Positions 51,728-60,524 are shown, counted from the stretch's first letter. The stretch is 64,000 bases of DNA from Haloarcula sp. DT43 (GCF_037078405.1 NZ_JAYMGZ010000001.1:558001-622000), one strand, 5' to 3'. Notes: generated by a model not told the origin, from the sequence alone. Made by a program: numbers and translations.

Positions 51728-53700
51728 AGGGTCACCACGTCGAGGATGTGGACGATGTTGCCGTCGCCGAGCACGGCCGTCCCGGAGAGGCCGGGCGTGC
51801 CCGAGAGGATGCCCTCCAGGGGCTTGACGACGACTTCCTCCTGGCTGTTGACCGAATCACAGTGGAGCGCGACCTGGCGCTCGGACTCGCGGATGCGGAC
51901 GAGCATCCCGTCGCCGTTCGCCGTCTCGCCCTCGATGTCGAAGGTGTCGTCGAGGTGGATGACCGGGTATATCTCGTCGTTGTGCTTGATGACCTCCTGG
52001 CCGTTGACCTGTTTCGCCTCCTCGGTCCCCGTAATCTCGTCGACGTTCTTGATGGGGACGCCGTACTCCTCGCCGCCGACCTTGACGAACAGCACCTTGA
52101 CGATGGCCATCGTCACCGGCAGGCGCAGGGAGACGGTGGTCCCCTCGCCGGGCTCGGAGTCGACGTTGACCGACCCGTCGAGCTGGGAGACCGTGTCGTG
52201 GACCACGTCCATGCCGACCCCGCGACCGCTCGTGTCTGTCACCTCGTCGGCCGTCGAGAAGCCGGGGTGGAACACGAGGTCGTATATCGAGGAGTCGTCC
52301 ATCGCGTCCAGCTCCTCGGGCGAGCGGACGCCCTTCTCGATGGCCTTCTCCCTGATGCCCTCCACGTCGAGTCCGGCCCCGTCGTCCTCGACCTCGATGA
52401 TGACGTGGTCGCGCTCGCGGGAGGCCCGGAGCGTGATGTGGCCGGTGCGTGGCTTGCCCGCCTGTTCGCGCTCCTCTGGCGGCTCGATGCCGTGGTCGAC
52501 CGCGTTGCGCAGGATGTGCATCAGCGGGTCGGAAATCTCCGTGAGGATGGTCCGGTCGAGCTCGATGTCCTCGCCCTCGATTTCGAACTGGATGTCCTTG
52601 TCGAGTTCGCGCGCGAGGTCCCGGACCAGCCGCGGGAACTTCCCGACGACCTTCTTCAGCGGGATGAGCCGCATGTCCATCACCGTGTTCTGGAGGTTCG
52701 CCGTAATCTTGTCCAGCTCGTTCAGCGTCTCGCTGGTCGAGTCGAGGTTGTTCTGCTCGACGCCCCGGCGGAGCTTGATGCGGCTGGTGACCAGTTGCTC
52801 GACGAGCCCGTGGAGGTCGTCGAGCTGGTCGACGTCGACCCGGACGGACTTGATTTCGTCGACGCTGTGTTCCTCTTCCGCCCCAGGGTCGGGGTCCGCG
52901 CTCGCGTCCCCGCCGGCACCGCTGTCGCCGCCGTCGGCGTCGCCGCCGCTCACCAGGTCGTCGGTCACGTCGGTCACGTCGAAGCGCTCGACCTTGCCGG
53001 TCGTCCCCAGTTCGGCGTCGACGGTCGCCGCGTCGGGGCCGTCGAGATACAGGACGAACGTGTCCTCGAACTCGCCGTCCTCGATGTCGGCGCGGCTCGG
53101 GCTCGAATCGAGGACGTCGAACCGCTCCTCGATGGCCTCGACGGCAAGCATCGAGTCGACGCCGAGCATCTCCGACTCCCCGACGCTGATTTCGGCCTGC
53201 AGGACCCGCTCGTCGAACGCGTCGGCGTCGATGTCGGCGTCGGCGGCGCTGGCGGCCGTGGCGAGCGAGTCGTCGCCGCCCGAGTCGTCGTCGGCCGTCG
53301 CATCGGCCTCGCCCGCGGCGGCCCCCTCTTCGAGGACCGCCCGGAGCTCCTCGACCATCTCGTCGGTCTCCGTCTCCGACTCACCGTGCTCCTCGATTTC
53401 CCCGACGATGACCTCTATCTGGTCGACGCCGGCGAAGACGAGGTCCATCAGGTCCGGCGTGACCTCCATCTCGCCCTGGCGCATCTCGTCGAGGAGGTCC
53501 TCCATCGCGTGTGCGAGGTTCGCCGCGTTGTCGAAGCCCATCGCGCCGAAGTTGCCCTTCAGCGTGTGGGCCGTCCGGAATATCGAGTCCATCGCCTCCG
53601 TGTCGGAGGGGTCGGATTCGAGTTCGAGCAGCGAGTTGTTGAGTTCGGTAATCGCTTCTTCGCTTTCACGGATGAATGCATCCAGATACTGGTCGTCCAT
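51724..53700 (-). CDS. cheA: CheA histidine kinase
   Basis: A 658-residue chemotaxis kinase that phosphorylates CheY and CheB. HPt domain with H45 (AHTLKGN), a long acidic linker (120-270) with a P2-like part, a dimerisation helix pair (VDQLDDLHGLVEQLVTSRI near 300), the ATPase domain (HILRNAVDHG, DDGAGLD and GRGVGMDVV) and a CheW-like regulatory end. It is cotranscribed with cheB (2-base gap) and cheR (4-base overlap). Confidence 0.96.
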   Translation of the reverse strand: MDDQYLDAFIRESEEAITELNNSLLELESDPSDTEAMDSIFRTAHTLKGNFGAMGFDNAANLAHAMEDLLDEMRQGEMEVTPDLMDLVFAGVDQIEVIVGEIEEHGESETETDEMVEELRAVLEEGAAAGEADATADDDSGGDDSLATAASAADADIDADAFDERVLQAEISVGESEMLGVDSMLAVEAIEERFDVLDSSPSRADIEDGEFEDTFVLYLDGPDAATVDAELGTTGKVERFDVTDVTDDLVSGGDADGGDSGAGGDASADPDPGAEEEHSVDEIKSVRVDVDQLDDLHGLVEQLVTSRIKLRRGVEQNNLDSTSETLNELDKITANLQNTVMDMRLIPLKKVVGKFPRLVRDLARELDKDIQFEIEGEDIELDRTILTEISDPLMHILRNAVDHGIEPPEEREQAGKPRTGHITLRASRERDHVIIEVEDDGAGLDVEGIREKAIEKGVRSPEELDAMDDSSIYDLVFHPGFSTADEVTDTSGRGVGMDVVHDTVSQLDGSVNVDSEPGEGTTVSLRLPVTMAIVKVLFVKVGGEEYGVPIKNVDEITGTEEAKQVNGQEVIKHNDEIYPVIHLDDTFDIEGETANGDGMLVRIRESERQVALHCDSVNSQEEVVVKPLEGILSGTPGLSGTAVLGDGNIVHILDVVTL

Positions 53701-53702
53701 TG

Positions 53703-54836
53703 TCAGGTCACCTCAGTAGTAATCGTGTCGATAATGCCGTCCGGAATGTCGTCGATGGGCAGGACGGAGTCCACACAGCCCGTCTCGGCGGCTCGCTTCG
53801 GCATGCCGTACACCGCGGACGTGGCCTCGTCCTGTGCGATGGTCTTGCCGCCGGCCTCCTTGATGCGCCGAATCCCGTCCGCGCCGTCCTCGCCCATTCC
53901 GGTGAGGATGAGGCCAACGAGCGGGTCGTCGATTGTCTCCGCGGCCGTCCGCATCGTCACGTCGACCGCCGGACGGACGCTGTTGACCGGGTCGTCCCGC
54001 GTCAGTTTCGTCCGCAGTCGGCCGTTCCGGTAGTTCTTGACCACCATGTGTCGGTCGCCGGCGGCGACGAGCCCCTCGCCGCCGCCGATGCGCGCCCCGT
54101 CGGTGGCCTCCCGGACCTCGTAGTCGCTTCGCGTGTCTATCCGCTCGGCGAAGCGACCGGTGAACCCTTCCGGCATGTGCTGGATGATGAGCACCCGGAG
54201 GTCCGCCTCGATAGGGAGGTTCGCCATCACCTGCTCGACCATCTTCGGGCCGCCGGTCGACGAACCGATGACCAGCGTGGGGTTCTCGACGTAGGTCGTC
54301 CCGGTCGACGGCGCGTCGGCCGCCCGCCGGCTCGTGGCCGAACCGCCGCCCGCTGCCGGAGCCGTCTCTGCGTCCCGCCCGTCGCTGCTCGTCGTGCCGC
54401 TCGTGGTCGTGCCGGCGCTGCTCTTCGTGCCGACGTCGACCGCCGCGACGGAGCTGACCATCTCGACCAGCTGGTCTTTCAGACGGGACATCTCCATCGA
54501 CACCTCCCCGCCGGGTTTGGTGAAGAAGTCGACCGCCCCCTTGTCGAGCGCCTCGAAGGTCACGTCGGCGTTCTCGTCGGTGTGGGCCGACAGCATCAGT
54601 ACCGGCGTCGGGCACTCCGCCATGATGCGCTCCGTCGCCTCGATGCCGTTCATCACCGGCATCTCGACGTCCATCGTCACGACGTCCGGCCGGTGTTCGG
54701 CGACGGCCGACACCGCTTCCTCGCCGTCGCGCGCCTGCGCGACGACGTCGATGTTGCCATCGCTGAGGATATCAGAGATGACACTCCGCATGAAGTGAGA
54801 GTCGTCTGCGACCACGGCGCGGACACCGCCTGCCAT
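53703..54836 (-). CDS. cheB: CheB chemotaxis methylesterase/deamidase
   Basis: A 377-residue response-regulated enzyme that removes methyl groups from transducers. Receiver domain with D56 (VTMDVEMP), a Ser/Thr/Gly/Asp linker (135-185), and the methylesterase domain with the catalytic triad S193 (GSSTGG), H220 (IIQHMPEGF) and D317 (TGMGEDG). It is the first gene of the minus-strand che block; its promoter faces cheW across a 170-base divergent region. Confidence 0.95.
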   Translation of the reverse strand: MAGGVRAVVADDSHFMRSVISDILSDGNIDVVAQARDGEEAVSAVAEHRPDVVTMDVEMPVMNGIEATERIMAECPTPVLMLSAHTDENADVTFEALDKGAVDFFTKPGGEVSMEMSRLKDQLVEMVSSVAAVDVGTKSSAGTTTSGTTSSDGRDAETAPAAGGGSATSRRAADAPSTGTTYVENPTLVIGSSTGGPKMVEQVMANLPIEADLRVLIIQHMPEGFTGRFAERIDTRSDYEVREATDGARIGGGEGLVAAGDRHMVVKNYRNGRLRTKLTRDDPVNSVRPAVDVTMRTAAETIDDPLVGLILTGMGEDGADGIRRIKEAGGKTIAQDEATSAVYGMPKRAAETGCVDSVLPIDDIPDGIIDTITTEVT

Positions 54837-55006
54837 GTCACCAGCGCTCCCGTTCGACAGGAGTCATCGGCGAACGAGACATCCTCATACCTACTTCCAA
54901 ATCGCGGTCGGCCCCGAAATAAATACTCCGCCCACGTAATCAAAGTTGATAGCCCAGCAGGCACCTTTATGCGCCCCTGTCCGCGAGAGTGTGGACAAGA
55001 ACCGCT
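54837..55006. promoter_or_regulatory. Divergent cheB/cheW promoter region with inverted repeat
   Basis: Both genes start from this region. For cheB (minus) a TATA-like TATTTATTT lies at about 54917-54926; for cheW (plus) CTTTAT lies at 54965-54970. Between them is CGTAATCAAAGTTGATAG (54935-54952), holding the palindrome ATCAA-AG-TTGAT (54939-54950). The half-site CGTAATCA differs by one base from the CGTTATCA motif found at three other places downstream. Confidence 0.5.
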
Positions 55007-55441
55007 ATGGCAGCCCAGTCAGCCACCACCGGCCAGGTACTCGAGTTCCAGCTCGGTTCGGAGACGTACTGCGTGAGCATCGACTACGTGACCGAAATCG
55101 TCGACATCGGCGAACTCACGTCCGTCCCGAACGCCCCGCCACACGTTCGCGGCGTCATGGACCTCCGCGGGCGCACGACCTCGATTGTCGACCCCAAGGT
55201 CGTCTTCGGCATCGACGAGGAGGGCACGGAGAAGCGCATCATCGTGTTCGACCCGGAAATCGTCGAGGAACAGGGTGCGGCCGGCTGGCTCGTCGACGAG
55301 GTGTACCAGGTGGTGCAGGTCACGCCGGAGCAGGTCGACCAATCACCCGCGAACGACGCCGGCTCCATCCGGGGCGTCATCAAGCGAGATGACAGTTTCG
55401 TTATCTGGGTGGACCCCGCCGTCGTCCACGCTGGGGACTGA
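55007..55441 (+). CDS. cheW: CheW chemotaxis coupling protein
   Basis: A 144-residue adaptor that joins transducers to CheA. It has QVLEFQLGSETYCVSIDYVTEIVD, SVPNAPPHVRGVMDLRGRTTSIVDPKVVFG and WLVDEVYQVVQV blocks typical of CheW. The start at 55007 (MAAQSATT) is preferred to a GTG six codons earlier. TATA-like CTTTAT at 54965-54970. It is followed 88 bases later by the KaiC-like ATPase. Confidence 0.94.
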   Translation: MAAQSATTGQVLEFQLGSETYCVSIDYVTEIVDIGELTSVPNAPPHVRGVMDLRGRTTSIVDPKVVFGIDEEGTEKRIIVFDPEIVEEQGAAGWLVDEVYQVVQVTPEQVDQSPANDAGSIRGVIKRDDSFVIWVDPAVVHAGD

Positions 55442-55529
55442 TTCCGGTTCTCTGAGCGGTGTACCAGCAAGACTTTTTAACATTCCCGACAGAGAAGTAT
55501 CTAATCAACTTCCAGTTCCTACCGAAACT

Positions 55530-56255
55530 ATGATTGAGCAAACCAAGACGGGGATTGAGGGCCTCGACGACATTCTAAACGGCGGTATCGTGAAGAACTC
55601 GACGACACTGGTCAGCGGCAACCCCGGTGCCGGGAAATCCATCCTCTGTCTCCAGTACATCTACAACGGCGTCGAACAGTTCGACGAGAAGGGTATCTAC
55701 CTCTCGTTCGAGGAAGACGAGTCGGACCTCCGGGAGGCCGCCGAGTCCATCGGCTTCGAAAACTGGCAGGAACACGTCGACAACGGCGACATCAAGGTGT
55801 ACGACAAGCAGGTGCTCCTGCGTGAGAACGACTTCACCTCCTCGCTGGATATCCTGCTCGAAGAGCTCGAGGACGGCGACTACGACCGGCTCGTGCTGGA
55901 CTCGCTCGCCATGTTCGAACTGTTCTTCGAGGACGAGAAGGAGAAACGGACCTACCTCCTGAAGTTCACCGACATCCTCAGCGACAGCGGCCTCACGACG
56001 CTGATGACCAACGAGCAGGGGGCCGTCTTCCCGGACACCGAAATCGGGCTGGAGAACTACCTCACCGACGGCAACATCTACCTCATCCAGACGCCAACCG
56101 ACACCGGCGTGAACCGGTACGTCTGGGTCGCCAAGATGCGAAAGCAGAACATCGAGACCGACATCTACCCGATGGAGATCGACCGGGGTGGCATCGACGT
56201 CCACCAGAACGCCAGCGCCTTCTCGATGATGAGCGAGGAAGAATCACCAATTTAG
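55530..56255 (+). CDS. Single-domain KaiC/RAD55-like ATPase
   Basis: A 241-residue RecA-superfamily ATPase. Walker A GNPGAGKS at 30-37, Walker B DRLVLDSLAMF near 117, and a KaiC-type Gly-Ile-Glu start (TKTGIEGLDDILNGGI). It is a single-domain relative of KaiC and of the regulatory proteins found near signalling and gas-vesicle genes in haloarchaea. The promoter has CTTTTTAAC at 55473-55481. It lies between cheW and the wHTH gene, so a link to motility is likely, but the target is unknown. Confidence 0.84.
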   Translation: MIEQTKTGIEGLDDILNGGIVKNSTTLVSGNPGAGKSILCLQYIYNGVEQFDEKGIYLSFEEDESDLREAAESIGFENWQEHVDNGDIKVYDKQVLLRENDFTSSLDILLEELEDGDYDRLVLDSLAMFELFFEDEKEKRTYLLKFTDILSDSGLTTLMTNEQGAVFPDTEIGLENYLTDGNIYLIQTPTDTGVNRYVWVAKMRKQNIETDIYPMEIDRGGIDVHQNASAFSMMSEEESPI

Positions 56256-56371
56256 GGACAGAAGTAAGCCATTATTACTCCGTAAAACGACGGGTACAGG
56301 GCCACAGAACTCTATTTCCGAACGAACGACGTGTGGCGCGCGTTCGTCCCTTCTCGACCCGATATCACAGG

Positions 56372-56411
56372 CGATAGCTTTATTATCGACTGAATTTATG
56401 ATTTGATAACG
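56372..56411 (+). promoter_or_regulatory. wHTH promoter with TATA element and CGTTATCA-type site
   Basis: TATA-like CTTTATTAT at 56378-56386 is flanked by the inverted repeat CGATA (56372-56376) and TATCG (56384-56388). The site TGATAACG (reverse of CGTTATCA) occupies 56404-56411, ending at the base before the ATG at 56412. A nearly leaderless transcript is expected and autoregulation is a reasonable inference. Confidence 0.45.
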
Positions 56412-56747
56412 ATGGATTCAGGGGAGATTCTTCAGACGCTTGGCAATAAATACAGCGCCGAAATCCTCGACGCGACGGACGAACCGGTCTCCGCACAGGA
56501 GCTCAGCGACGAACTCGGCATCCCCATCGCGACGTGTTACCGCCGAATCGACGAACTGACCGAACACGACCTGCTGGAACTCCACGACAACATCCTCTCC
56601 GACGACCGCCGGCGCATCAAGGTGTACCGGCGGAACGTCGACGAGGTCCGGGTCGACTTCGACGACGAACTGACCATCCACATCGAGGAACGGTCGGAAG
56701 TGACCAACAAACTCGACGAGGCGTGGCGAACCCTGTCCGAGCGATAA
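56412..56747 (+). CDS. ArsR-like winged-helix regulator next to archaellin genes
   Basis: A 111-residue winged-helix protein similar to the one at 7612-7962. Its HTH block reads SAQELSDELGIPIATCYRRIDEL, with a basic recognition helix (CYRR) and an acidic C-terminus. The start is ATG 56412, just after TGATAACG. The next gene, 77 bases downstream, encodes a DUF7521-type membrane protein, and the archaellin gene follows. A role as a regulator of archaellum expression is suggested by position and by the repeated motif, not by any direct evidence. Confidence 0.8.
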   Translation: MDSGEILQTLGNKYSAEILDATDEPVSAQELSDELGIPIATCYRRIDELTEHDLLELHDNILSDDRRRIKVYRRNVDEVRVDFDDELTIHIEERSEVTNKLDEAWRTLSER

Positions 56748-56760
56748 AGACCCTCTTACC

Positions 56761-56805
56761 CCCGTTATCAACAGAGATATTTTCGAGCGTGGATTTAATA
56801 ACGGG
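56761..56805 (+). promoter_or_regulatory. Inverted repeat overlapping the DUF7521 promoter
   Basis: Arm CCCGTTATCAA (56761-56771) and arm TTAATAACGGG (56795-56805) are inverted copies that match at 10 of 11 bases with a 23-base spacer. The right arm contains the TATA-like TTTAATAA (56794-56801), about 25 bases before the start at 56825. Binding at the arms would control the following gene; this is inferred. Confidence 0.5.
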
Positions 56806-56824
56806 TTCGCTGTAGCACAGTACA

Positions 56825-57106
56825 GTGCTGATGATAGAACTTCTCTACGCCATCTCGACGCTGGTGTTCGTCGTGGCCGGACTGACAATGGTCGGGATGG
56901 CCATGCGGGCGTACGTGCAGACATCCCGGCAGGCGATGCTCCACCTCTCGGTCGGGTTCTCGCTGGCTATCGCGGGCGCGGCCGCGACGATGATTAGCGC
57001 GTTCATCAACGACTTCGAGGGCGTGCGGTCGCTGCTGCTGGTCAACAGCGGTTTGACGACTTTCGGATATCTCTTTGTCATGTACAGTCTGGTCACCTAC
57101 GAGTGA
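56825..57106 (+). CDS. DUF7521-type small membrane protein (second copy)
   Basis: A 93-residue membrane protein with three helices (about residues 4-27, 38-58 and 70-90) in the same layout as the protein at 7991-8290, and with a charged first loop (RAYVQTSRQ). It follows a wHTH gene in both cases. GTG at 56825 or ATG at 56831 can be the start; both are shown by the same frame. It sits 243 bases before the archaellin gene. Confidence 0.72.
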   Translation: MLMIELLYAISTLVFVVAGLTMVGMAMRAYVQTSRQAMLHLSVGFSLAIAGAAATMISAFINDFEGVRSLLLVNSGLTTFGYLFVMYSLVTYE

Positions 57107-57349
57107 CTCGCTATTCGAGCGGTCGACTCCTCGCTCGGAACCCCGAAGAATTAATTTTCAATACTGATTCCGGGTTTCACGCCGGTTTCCTACACTGCCG
57201 AGATATCGGCTCTCATCGACGCTGAATACTTTCGGGTATCGCAGCCTAAACCGGCTGAAACACTCGTTATCAGGAATAAAATTTTGAGGGATGGTGTTAT
57301 TAGGTGGTACGTATTTGTTCCGATAGGGTCAGAGCGACCCGGACTACAC
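57107..57349 (+). promoter_or_regulatory. Archaellin promoter region with CGTTATCA site
   Basis: The 243 bases before the archaellin ATG contain no gene. CGTTATCA occurs at 57265-57272, directly followed by an AT-rich AATAAAATTTT stretch (57275-57285) that could be the TATA element; the leader would then be about 40 bases. An AT-rich block also lies near 57155. Confidence 0.45.
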
Positions 57350-58747
57350 ATGTTCGAACGCATTACAAATCCAGAAGACCGAGGCCAAGTGGGTATCGGG
57401 ACCCTCATCGTGTTTATCGCGATGGTGCTCGTCGCCGCAATCGCGGCCGGCGTCCTGATAAACACTGCTGGCTTCCTGCAGAGTTCAGCTGAACAGACCG
57501 GCCAAGAGAGTAGCGACCAAGTGACCAACCAGATTCAGGTAGCGTCGAAGATTGGGTCTGTCGCGGGCTCGGGTCCGACCGAGACCATCGTCTTCGACAG
57601 CTCCGGCGCGTCTACCGGGTCCCCCGGTGAGTTCGCAATTAGCTCCGGGGACTCACTCGAAGTCGCCGTGACGACTTCCGGTGACGCGACCTCCCTTGCC
57701 CTGCAAGATTCGGGCGGGAGCAGTAATCAGGTCGCAGTCCAGGACGGGGACTCGATAGTCTTCGAGAGTGAATCCGCTTCCTCCGTCACCGTGCGTAACG
57801 AGCGCACCGGTGCGACTTTCACTCTGACCAACGACCTCGACCTGGTCGAAACCGCCGGTGGTGGCGCGAGCGCGGACGGTGTCACCCTCCGCCGCACGTA
57901 CACCGACCCGATTAACGGTGACGTGACGCTTCAGACCCTGGAACTCCAGGACGGTCAGGGTAACGACGACGACGTCGTCGTCGAAATCGGCGAGAACACG
58001 GAACAGTACATCCCCCTCACCGGTGACAGCAGCGGGAACATCATCGTGAGCGACGGCGAAGTGCTGACCGCCTCGAGCGCCGGTGACGACTCGACGCTCG
58101 CGCCCAACAACGGCCAGGGTAGCCTGGACGTCGACCCGAACGACAACATCCGAATCGACGTCGTCTCGGAGGACGAGATTCAGCTGACTAACGAAGAGAC
58201 GGGTGCGACCCTCTCCTTCGACCCGTTCAACAGCAACCTCGCTGTGTCCGGGACCGCGGTCACGCTCGAGAACAGTGCCGGAACGACCGCTGCAGCCACC
58301 AGTGGTGGCTCGTTCTCCGGACTTGCGGGTGACGACATCAACTCCGGGCTCTCCACCCCTGCGCTGCTGGTCAACGAAGAGTACAGCGCTGGCGGCGGCG
58401 GTGTCTCCGAAATCAGCATCATCGCTATCAAGGGCTCCGGTGCTGACCAGATTAACCTCGAACAGACGACCATCACCACCATCGGCCCCGACGGTACGAA
58501 CACGCTGACCTACGGTGGCGGCAGTGCCACCGAGGACGAGACGTTCGGTGTCCAGGCCGTCCAGGACGAGGACGACTCGCTCCCGGTGATGACCGACGCT
58601 GACCGCTTCCGCATCATCGTCAACCCCGGCACGCTCGAAACCGGTGAGACGATGACGCTGGAAGTGACCACGGAGTCCGGCGCGACCACCGAAATCCGGA
58701 TCAGCGTGCCCAACACGCTATCGGGCGAAACTGCGGTGCAGGTCTAG
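57350..58747 (+). CDS. arlB: Archaellin with long variable insert
   Basis: A 465-residue archaellum filament subunit. The class III signal is clear: a short basic-acidic leader [12 protein letters not shown], with cleavage expected before [13 protein letters not shown], and the hydrophobic helix that forms the filament core follows. The C-terminus ends with [18 protein letters not shown], usual for haloarchaeal archaellins. Typical archaellins have 190-250 residues; here the central domain (about 70-440) is some 200 residues longer, Ser/Thr/Asp-rich and outward facing. N-glycosylation sequons (NxS/T) are few. It may form a thick, surface-decorated filament. Confidence 0.92.
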   Translation: MFERITNPEDRGQVGIGTLIVFIAMVLVAAIAAGVLINTAGFLQSSAEQTGQESSDQVTNQIQVASKIGSVAGSGPTETIVFDSSGASTGSPGEFAISSGDSLEVAVTTSGDATSLALQDSGGSSNQVAVQDGDSIVFESESASSVTVRNERTGATFTLTNDLDLVETAGGGASADGVTLRRTYTDPINGDVTLQTLELQDGQGNDDDVVVEIGENTEQYIPLTGDSSGNIIVSDGEVLTASSAGDDSTLAPNNGQGSLDVDPNDNIRIDVVSEDEIQLTNEETGATLSFDPFNSNLAVSGTAVTLENSAGTTAAATSGGSFSGLAGDDINSGLSTPALLVNEEYSAGGGGVSEISIIAIKGSGADQINLEQTTITTIGPDGTNTLTYGGGSATEDETFGVQAVQDEDDSLPVMTDADRFRIIVNPGTLETGETMTLEVTTESGATTEIRISVPNTLSGETAVQV

Positions 58748-59264
58748 GCTTCTTTCGACTGCAGCGGCTTTTTCTCTGTTTTCCACCCGCCCAGCGACAG
58801 CCATCCCGTGCAGTTGCCGGGGCTCGTCTGCGCTGGTTTCGTGACGACTCTACTCGTGACTACTGCACCGTGTACCGCGGCGACGTCTCCGCTTTCACGC
58901 CATTTCAACGGCGACGAGCCAACCCACGCTGTGATTCAGTCGGAAGTGCTACGTCGGACAGGATGAATCCGTACCGGCGGTGTTCGCGCACTGCCTCGCG
59001 GTCGGTGCGGGTCCCGCCCCTGACCGCGACGTGAGACAATGCCGCCGGCGCAACGACACGGGGCCACTCGTGGCGCGAACGGCACCACGACTTCAGGGCT
59101 CGTTACGTCGACGGGGGCGACTGCACCAGTCTCCGTACAAATGAACGGCGACGCGTCACAGTGTGGCCGGCCGCCGCCGGCGAACTGGGGCGTCGAGAGC
59201 GCGCTGCCAGTCACGACGGAGCGCGCCGTCACACACGAGGTCCCGGCCGACGTCGGCGAGGCCG
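58748..59264. other. 517-base gene-free region between archaellin genes
   Basis: No convincing gene. Two open frames of about 85-100 codons (59039-59293 plus and 58936-59232 minus) overlap each other and have compositions unlike neighbouring genes. The first 45 bases after the archaellin stop are T-rich (CTTTTTCTCTGTTTTCC) and could be the end of the transcript. I see no clear repeat, tRNA or remnant of a known gene. Confidence 0.5.
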
Positions 59265-59861
59265 TCAGACGGCGACCGTCGTCTTCCCGGTGAGCGACGA
59301 CGGGACGGAGATTCGGACTCTCGTCGTCGCGCCGTCGGGCGAGAGCAACCGTATCGTCCCGCTCTCGCTGGGCCGGAGTTCGACCCCCGTCAGCGCCGCG
59401 AGGTCGATTCGCAGCGCCGCCCGGTCGCCGTCGTCGTTCAGAACCCCCCGCGCCAGCGAGTCGTCGTCGTCCGCGAGCGCGGTAAGCGAAACCTCGGTCG
59501 CGGAGCCCACTGGCGCCTCGGCCCCGCTGCCGATTGTCGTCCCGACGACGACGTCGTTCAGGTCCATGTTTCCGCCCCCCTCCGCCCGCTTGACGACGAG
59601 CGTCACCGCGTCGACGGTCTCGCCGGTGGTATTGACGTGGCCGGTGGACCCGACGACCACGGCCCGCGCGATGACCCGGTCGGCGCTCTTGTCGCTGGCT
59701 GTCGCGGCGTCCGATTGAAAGCCGCCGACGACCTCGAACAGCACCCCGGCCGTCGCCGCGGCGATAAGCAGCGCCGCGATGAGGAGGATTATCGACCCGA
59801 CGGAGCTTTGCGCCCGCCGTTCCCTGGCCGTTCGCTCCCGTCGCCGGTTCGGTTCGCTCAC
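59265..59861 (-). CDS. Archaellin-like protein on the opposite strand
   Basis: A 198-residue protein with a long basic leader (MSEPNRRRERTARERRA), a cleavage site after Ala17 and the helix QSSVGSIILLIAALLIAAATAGVLF, then GFQSDAATASDKSADRVIARAVV, a variable Asp/Gly domain, and a C-terminus VRISVPSSLTGKTTVAV close to that of the long archaellin. It is thus a class III pilin/archaellin relative, with GTG start at 59861. The leader is much more basic than in true archaellins, so it could be a minor subunit or a pseudo-archaellin. It faces away from the next plus-strand operon. Confidence 0.78.
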   Translation of the reverse strand: MSEPNRRRERTARERRAQSSVGSIILLIAALLIAAATAGVLFEVVGGFQSDAATASDKSADRVIARAVVVGSTGHVNTTGETVDAVTLVVKRAEGGGNMDLNDVVVGTTIGSGAEAPVGSATEVSLTALADDDDSLARGVLNDDGDRAALRIDLAALTGVELRPSESGTIRLLSPDGATTRVRISVPSSLTGKTTVAV

Positions 59862-59948
59862 AGTTACGGATACCGACGACCGGCCAAAACCGTGTCGGCT
59901 ACCCCGAGCAGCGACGGAATTATATCATCCCCTCTCCCATGTCTTTGC

Positions 59949-60524
59949 ATGGCCTCGGGGTCAGACGAACCGAATCCGGAAGACGGGAAGATACTCTCCC
60001 CGGAGGAGCTAGACATCGCGGACGACGAGCACGTCACGGAGATAGACGAAGGCCGGTACGTCGTCTCCTCGGACGTGCGGACCGACGATTCGTACGGCAA
60101 TCAGGTGCCGTCTGACTCCACGCCGGACCCGGCACCGGAACCGGAGCCGACTCCCGAACCGGAGACGCCCGAGTTCACCGACGCGAACGTCCACGCGTGG
60201 CTCGCCGAACAGATGGCCGAGTCGAACAGTCGCTACGGGTTCGACGTGACCGCGAAGTTCGACGGGAACGTCGACCAGCAACAGGTCGTCTCCAACGACA
60301 TCATCACCGCCTTCGAGAGCTTCATGCTCTGGTACGGCCGGCAGATGGACGGGTCGACGTCGGTCGAAGACGTGCTCGGCATCCTGCTCTCGGAGTCGAA
60401 CGTCCCGGTCAAACACCCGCCCGAGAGCTTCAAGCGGATGGTCAAGTCGACCGGCCTCTCACCAGACGACAGCATCGCGGACCTCGTCGAGGCTGTCGAG
60501 GCCCGCGACGGCGCGACGTTCTAG
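59949..60524 (+). CDS. DUF7500-like acidic protein upstream of cheY
   Basis: A 191-residue protein. Residues 1-35 contain KILSPEELDIADDEHVTEIDEGRYVVSSD, a hallmark of a haloarchaeal family (DUF7500 from memory), followed by a proline-rich acidic linker and a C-terminal helical domain (WLAEQMAESNSRYGFDVTAKF, VSNDIITAFESFMLWYGRQ). It is near cheY and in the same direction (145 bases). A role in taxis or cell-surface sensing is possible, but nothing in the sequence shows it. Confidence 0.72.
   Translation: MASGSDEPNPEDGKILSPEELDIADDEHVTEIDEGRYVVSSDVRTDDSYGNQVPSDSTPDPAPEPEPTPEPETPEFTDANVHAWLAEQMAESNSRYGFDVTAKFDGNVDQQQVVSNDIITAFESFMLWYGRQMDGSTSVEDVLGILLSESNVPVKHPPESFKRMVKSTGLSPDDSIADLVEAVEARDGATF

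Noticed and set aside
51746-54033. Long plus-strand open frames opposite cheA and cheB
   Set aside because: They mirror the real minus-strand genes, whose motifs (AHTLKGN, GRGVGMDVV, GSSTGG) are unmistakable.
57197-57210. GCCGA-GATA-TCGGC inverted repeat upstream of the archaellin gene
   Set aside because: Too short and GC-rich to stand out in this genome; not found at other promoters of the island.
59039-59293. Open frame of 84 codons on the plus strand in the archaellin gap
   Set aside because: It overlaps the archaellin-like gene in antisense, has an irregular composition and no recognisable motif; a minus-strand frame at 58936-59232 overlaps it too.
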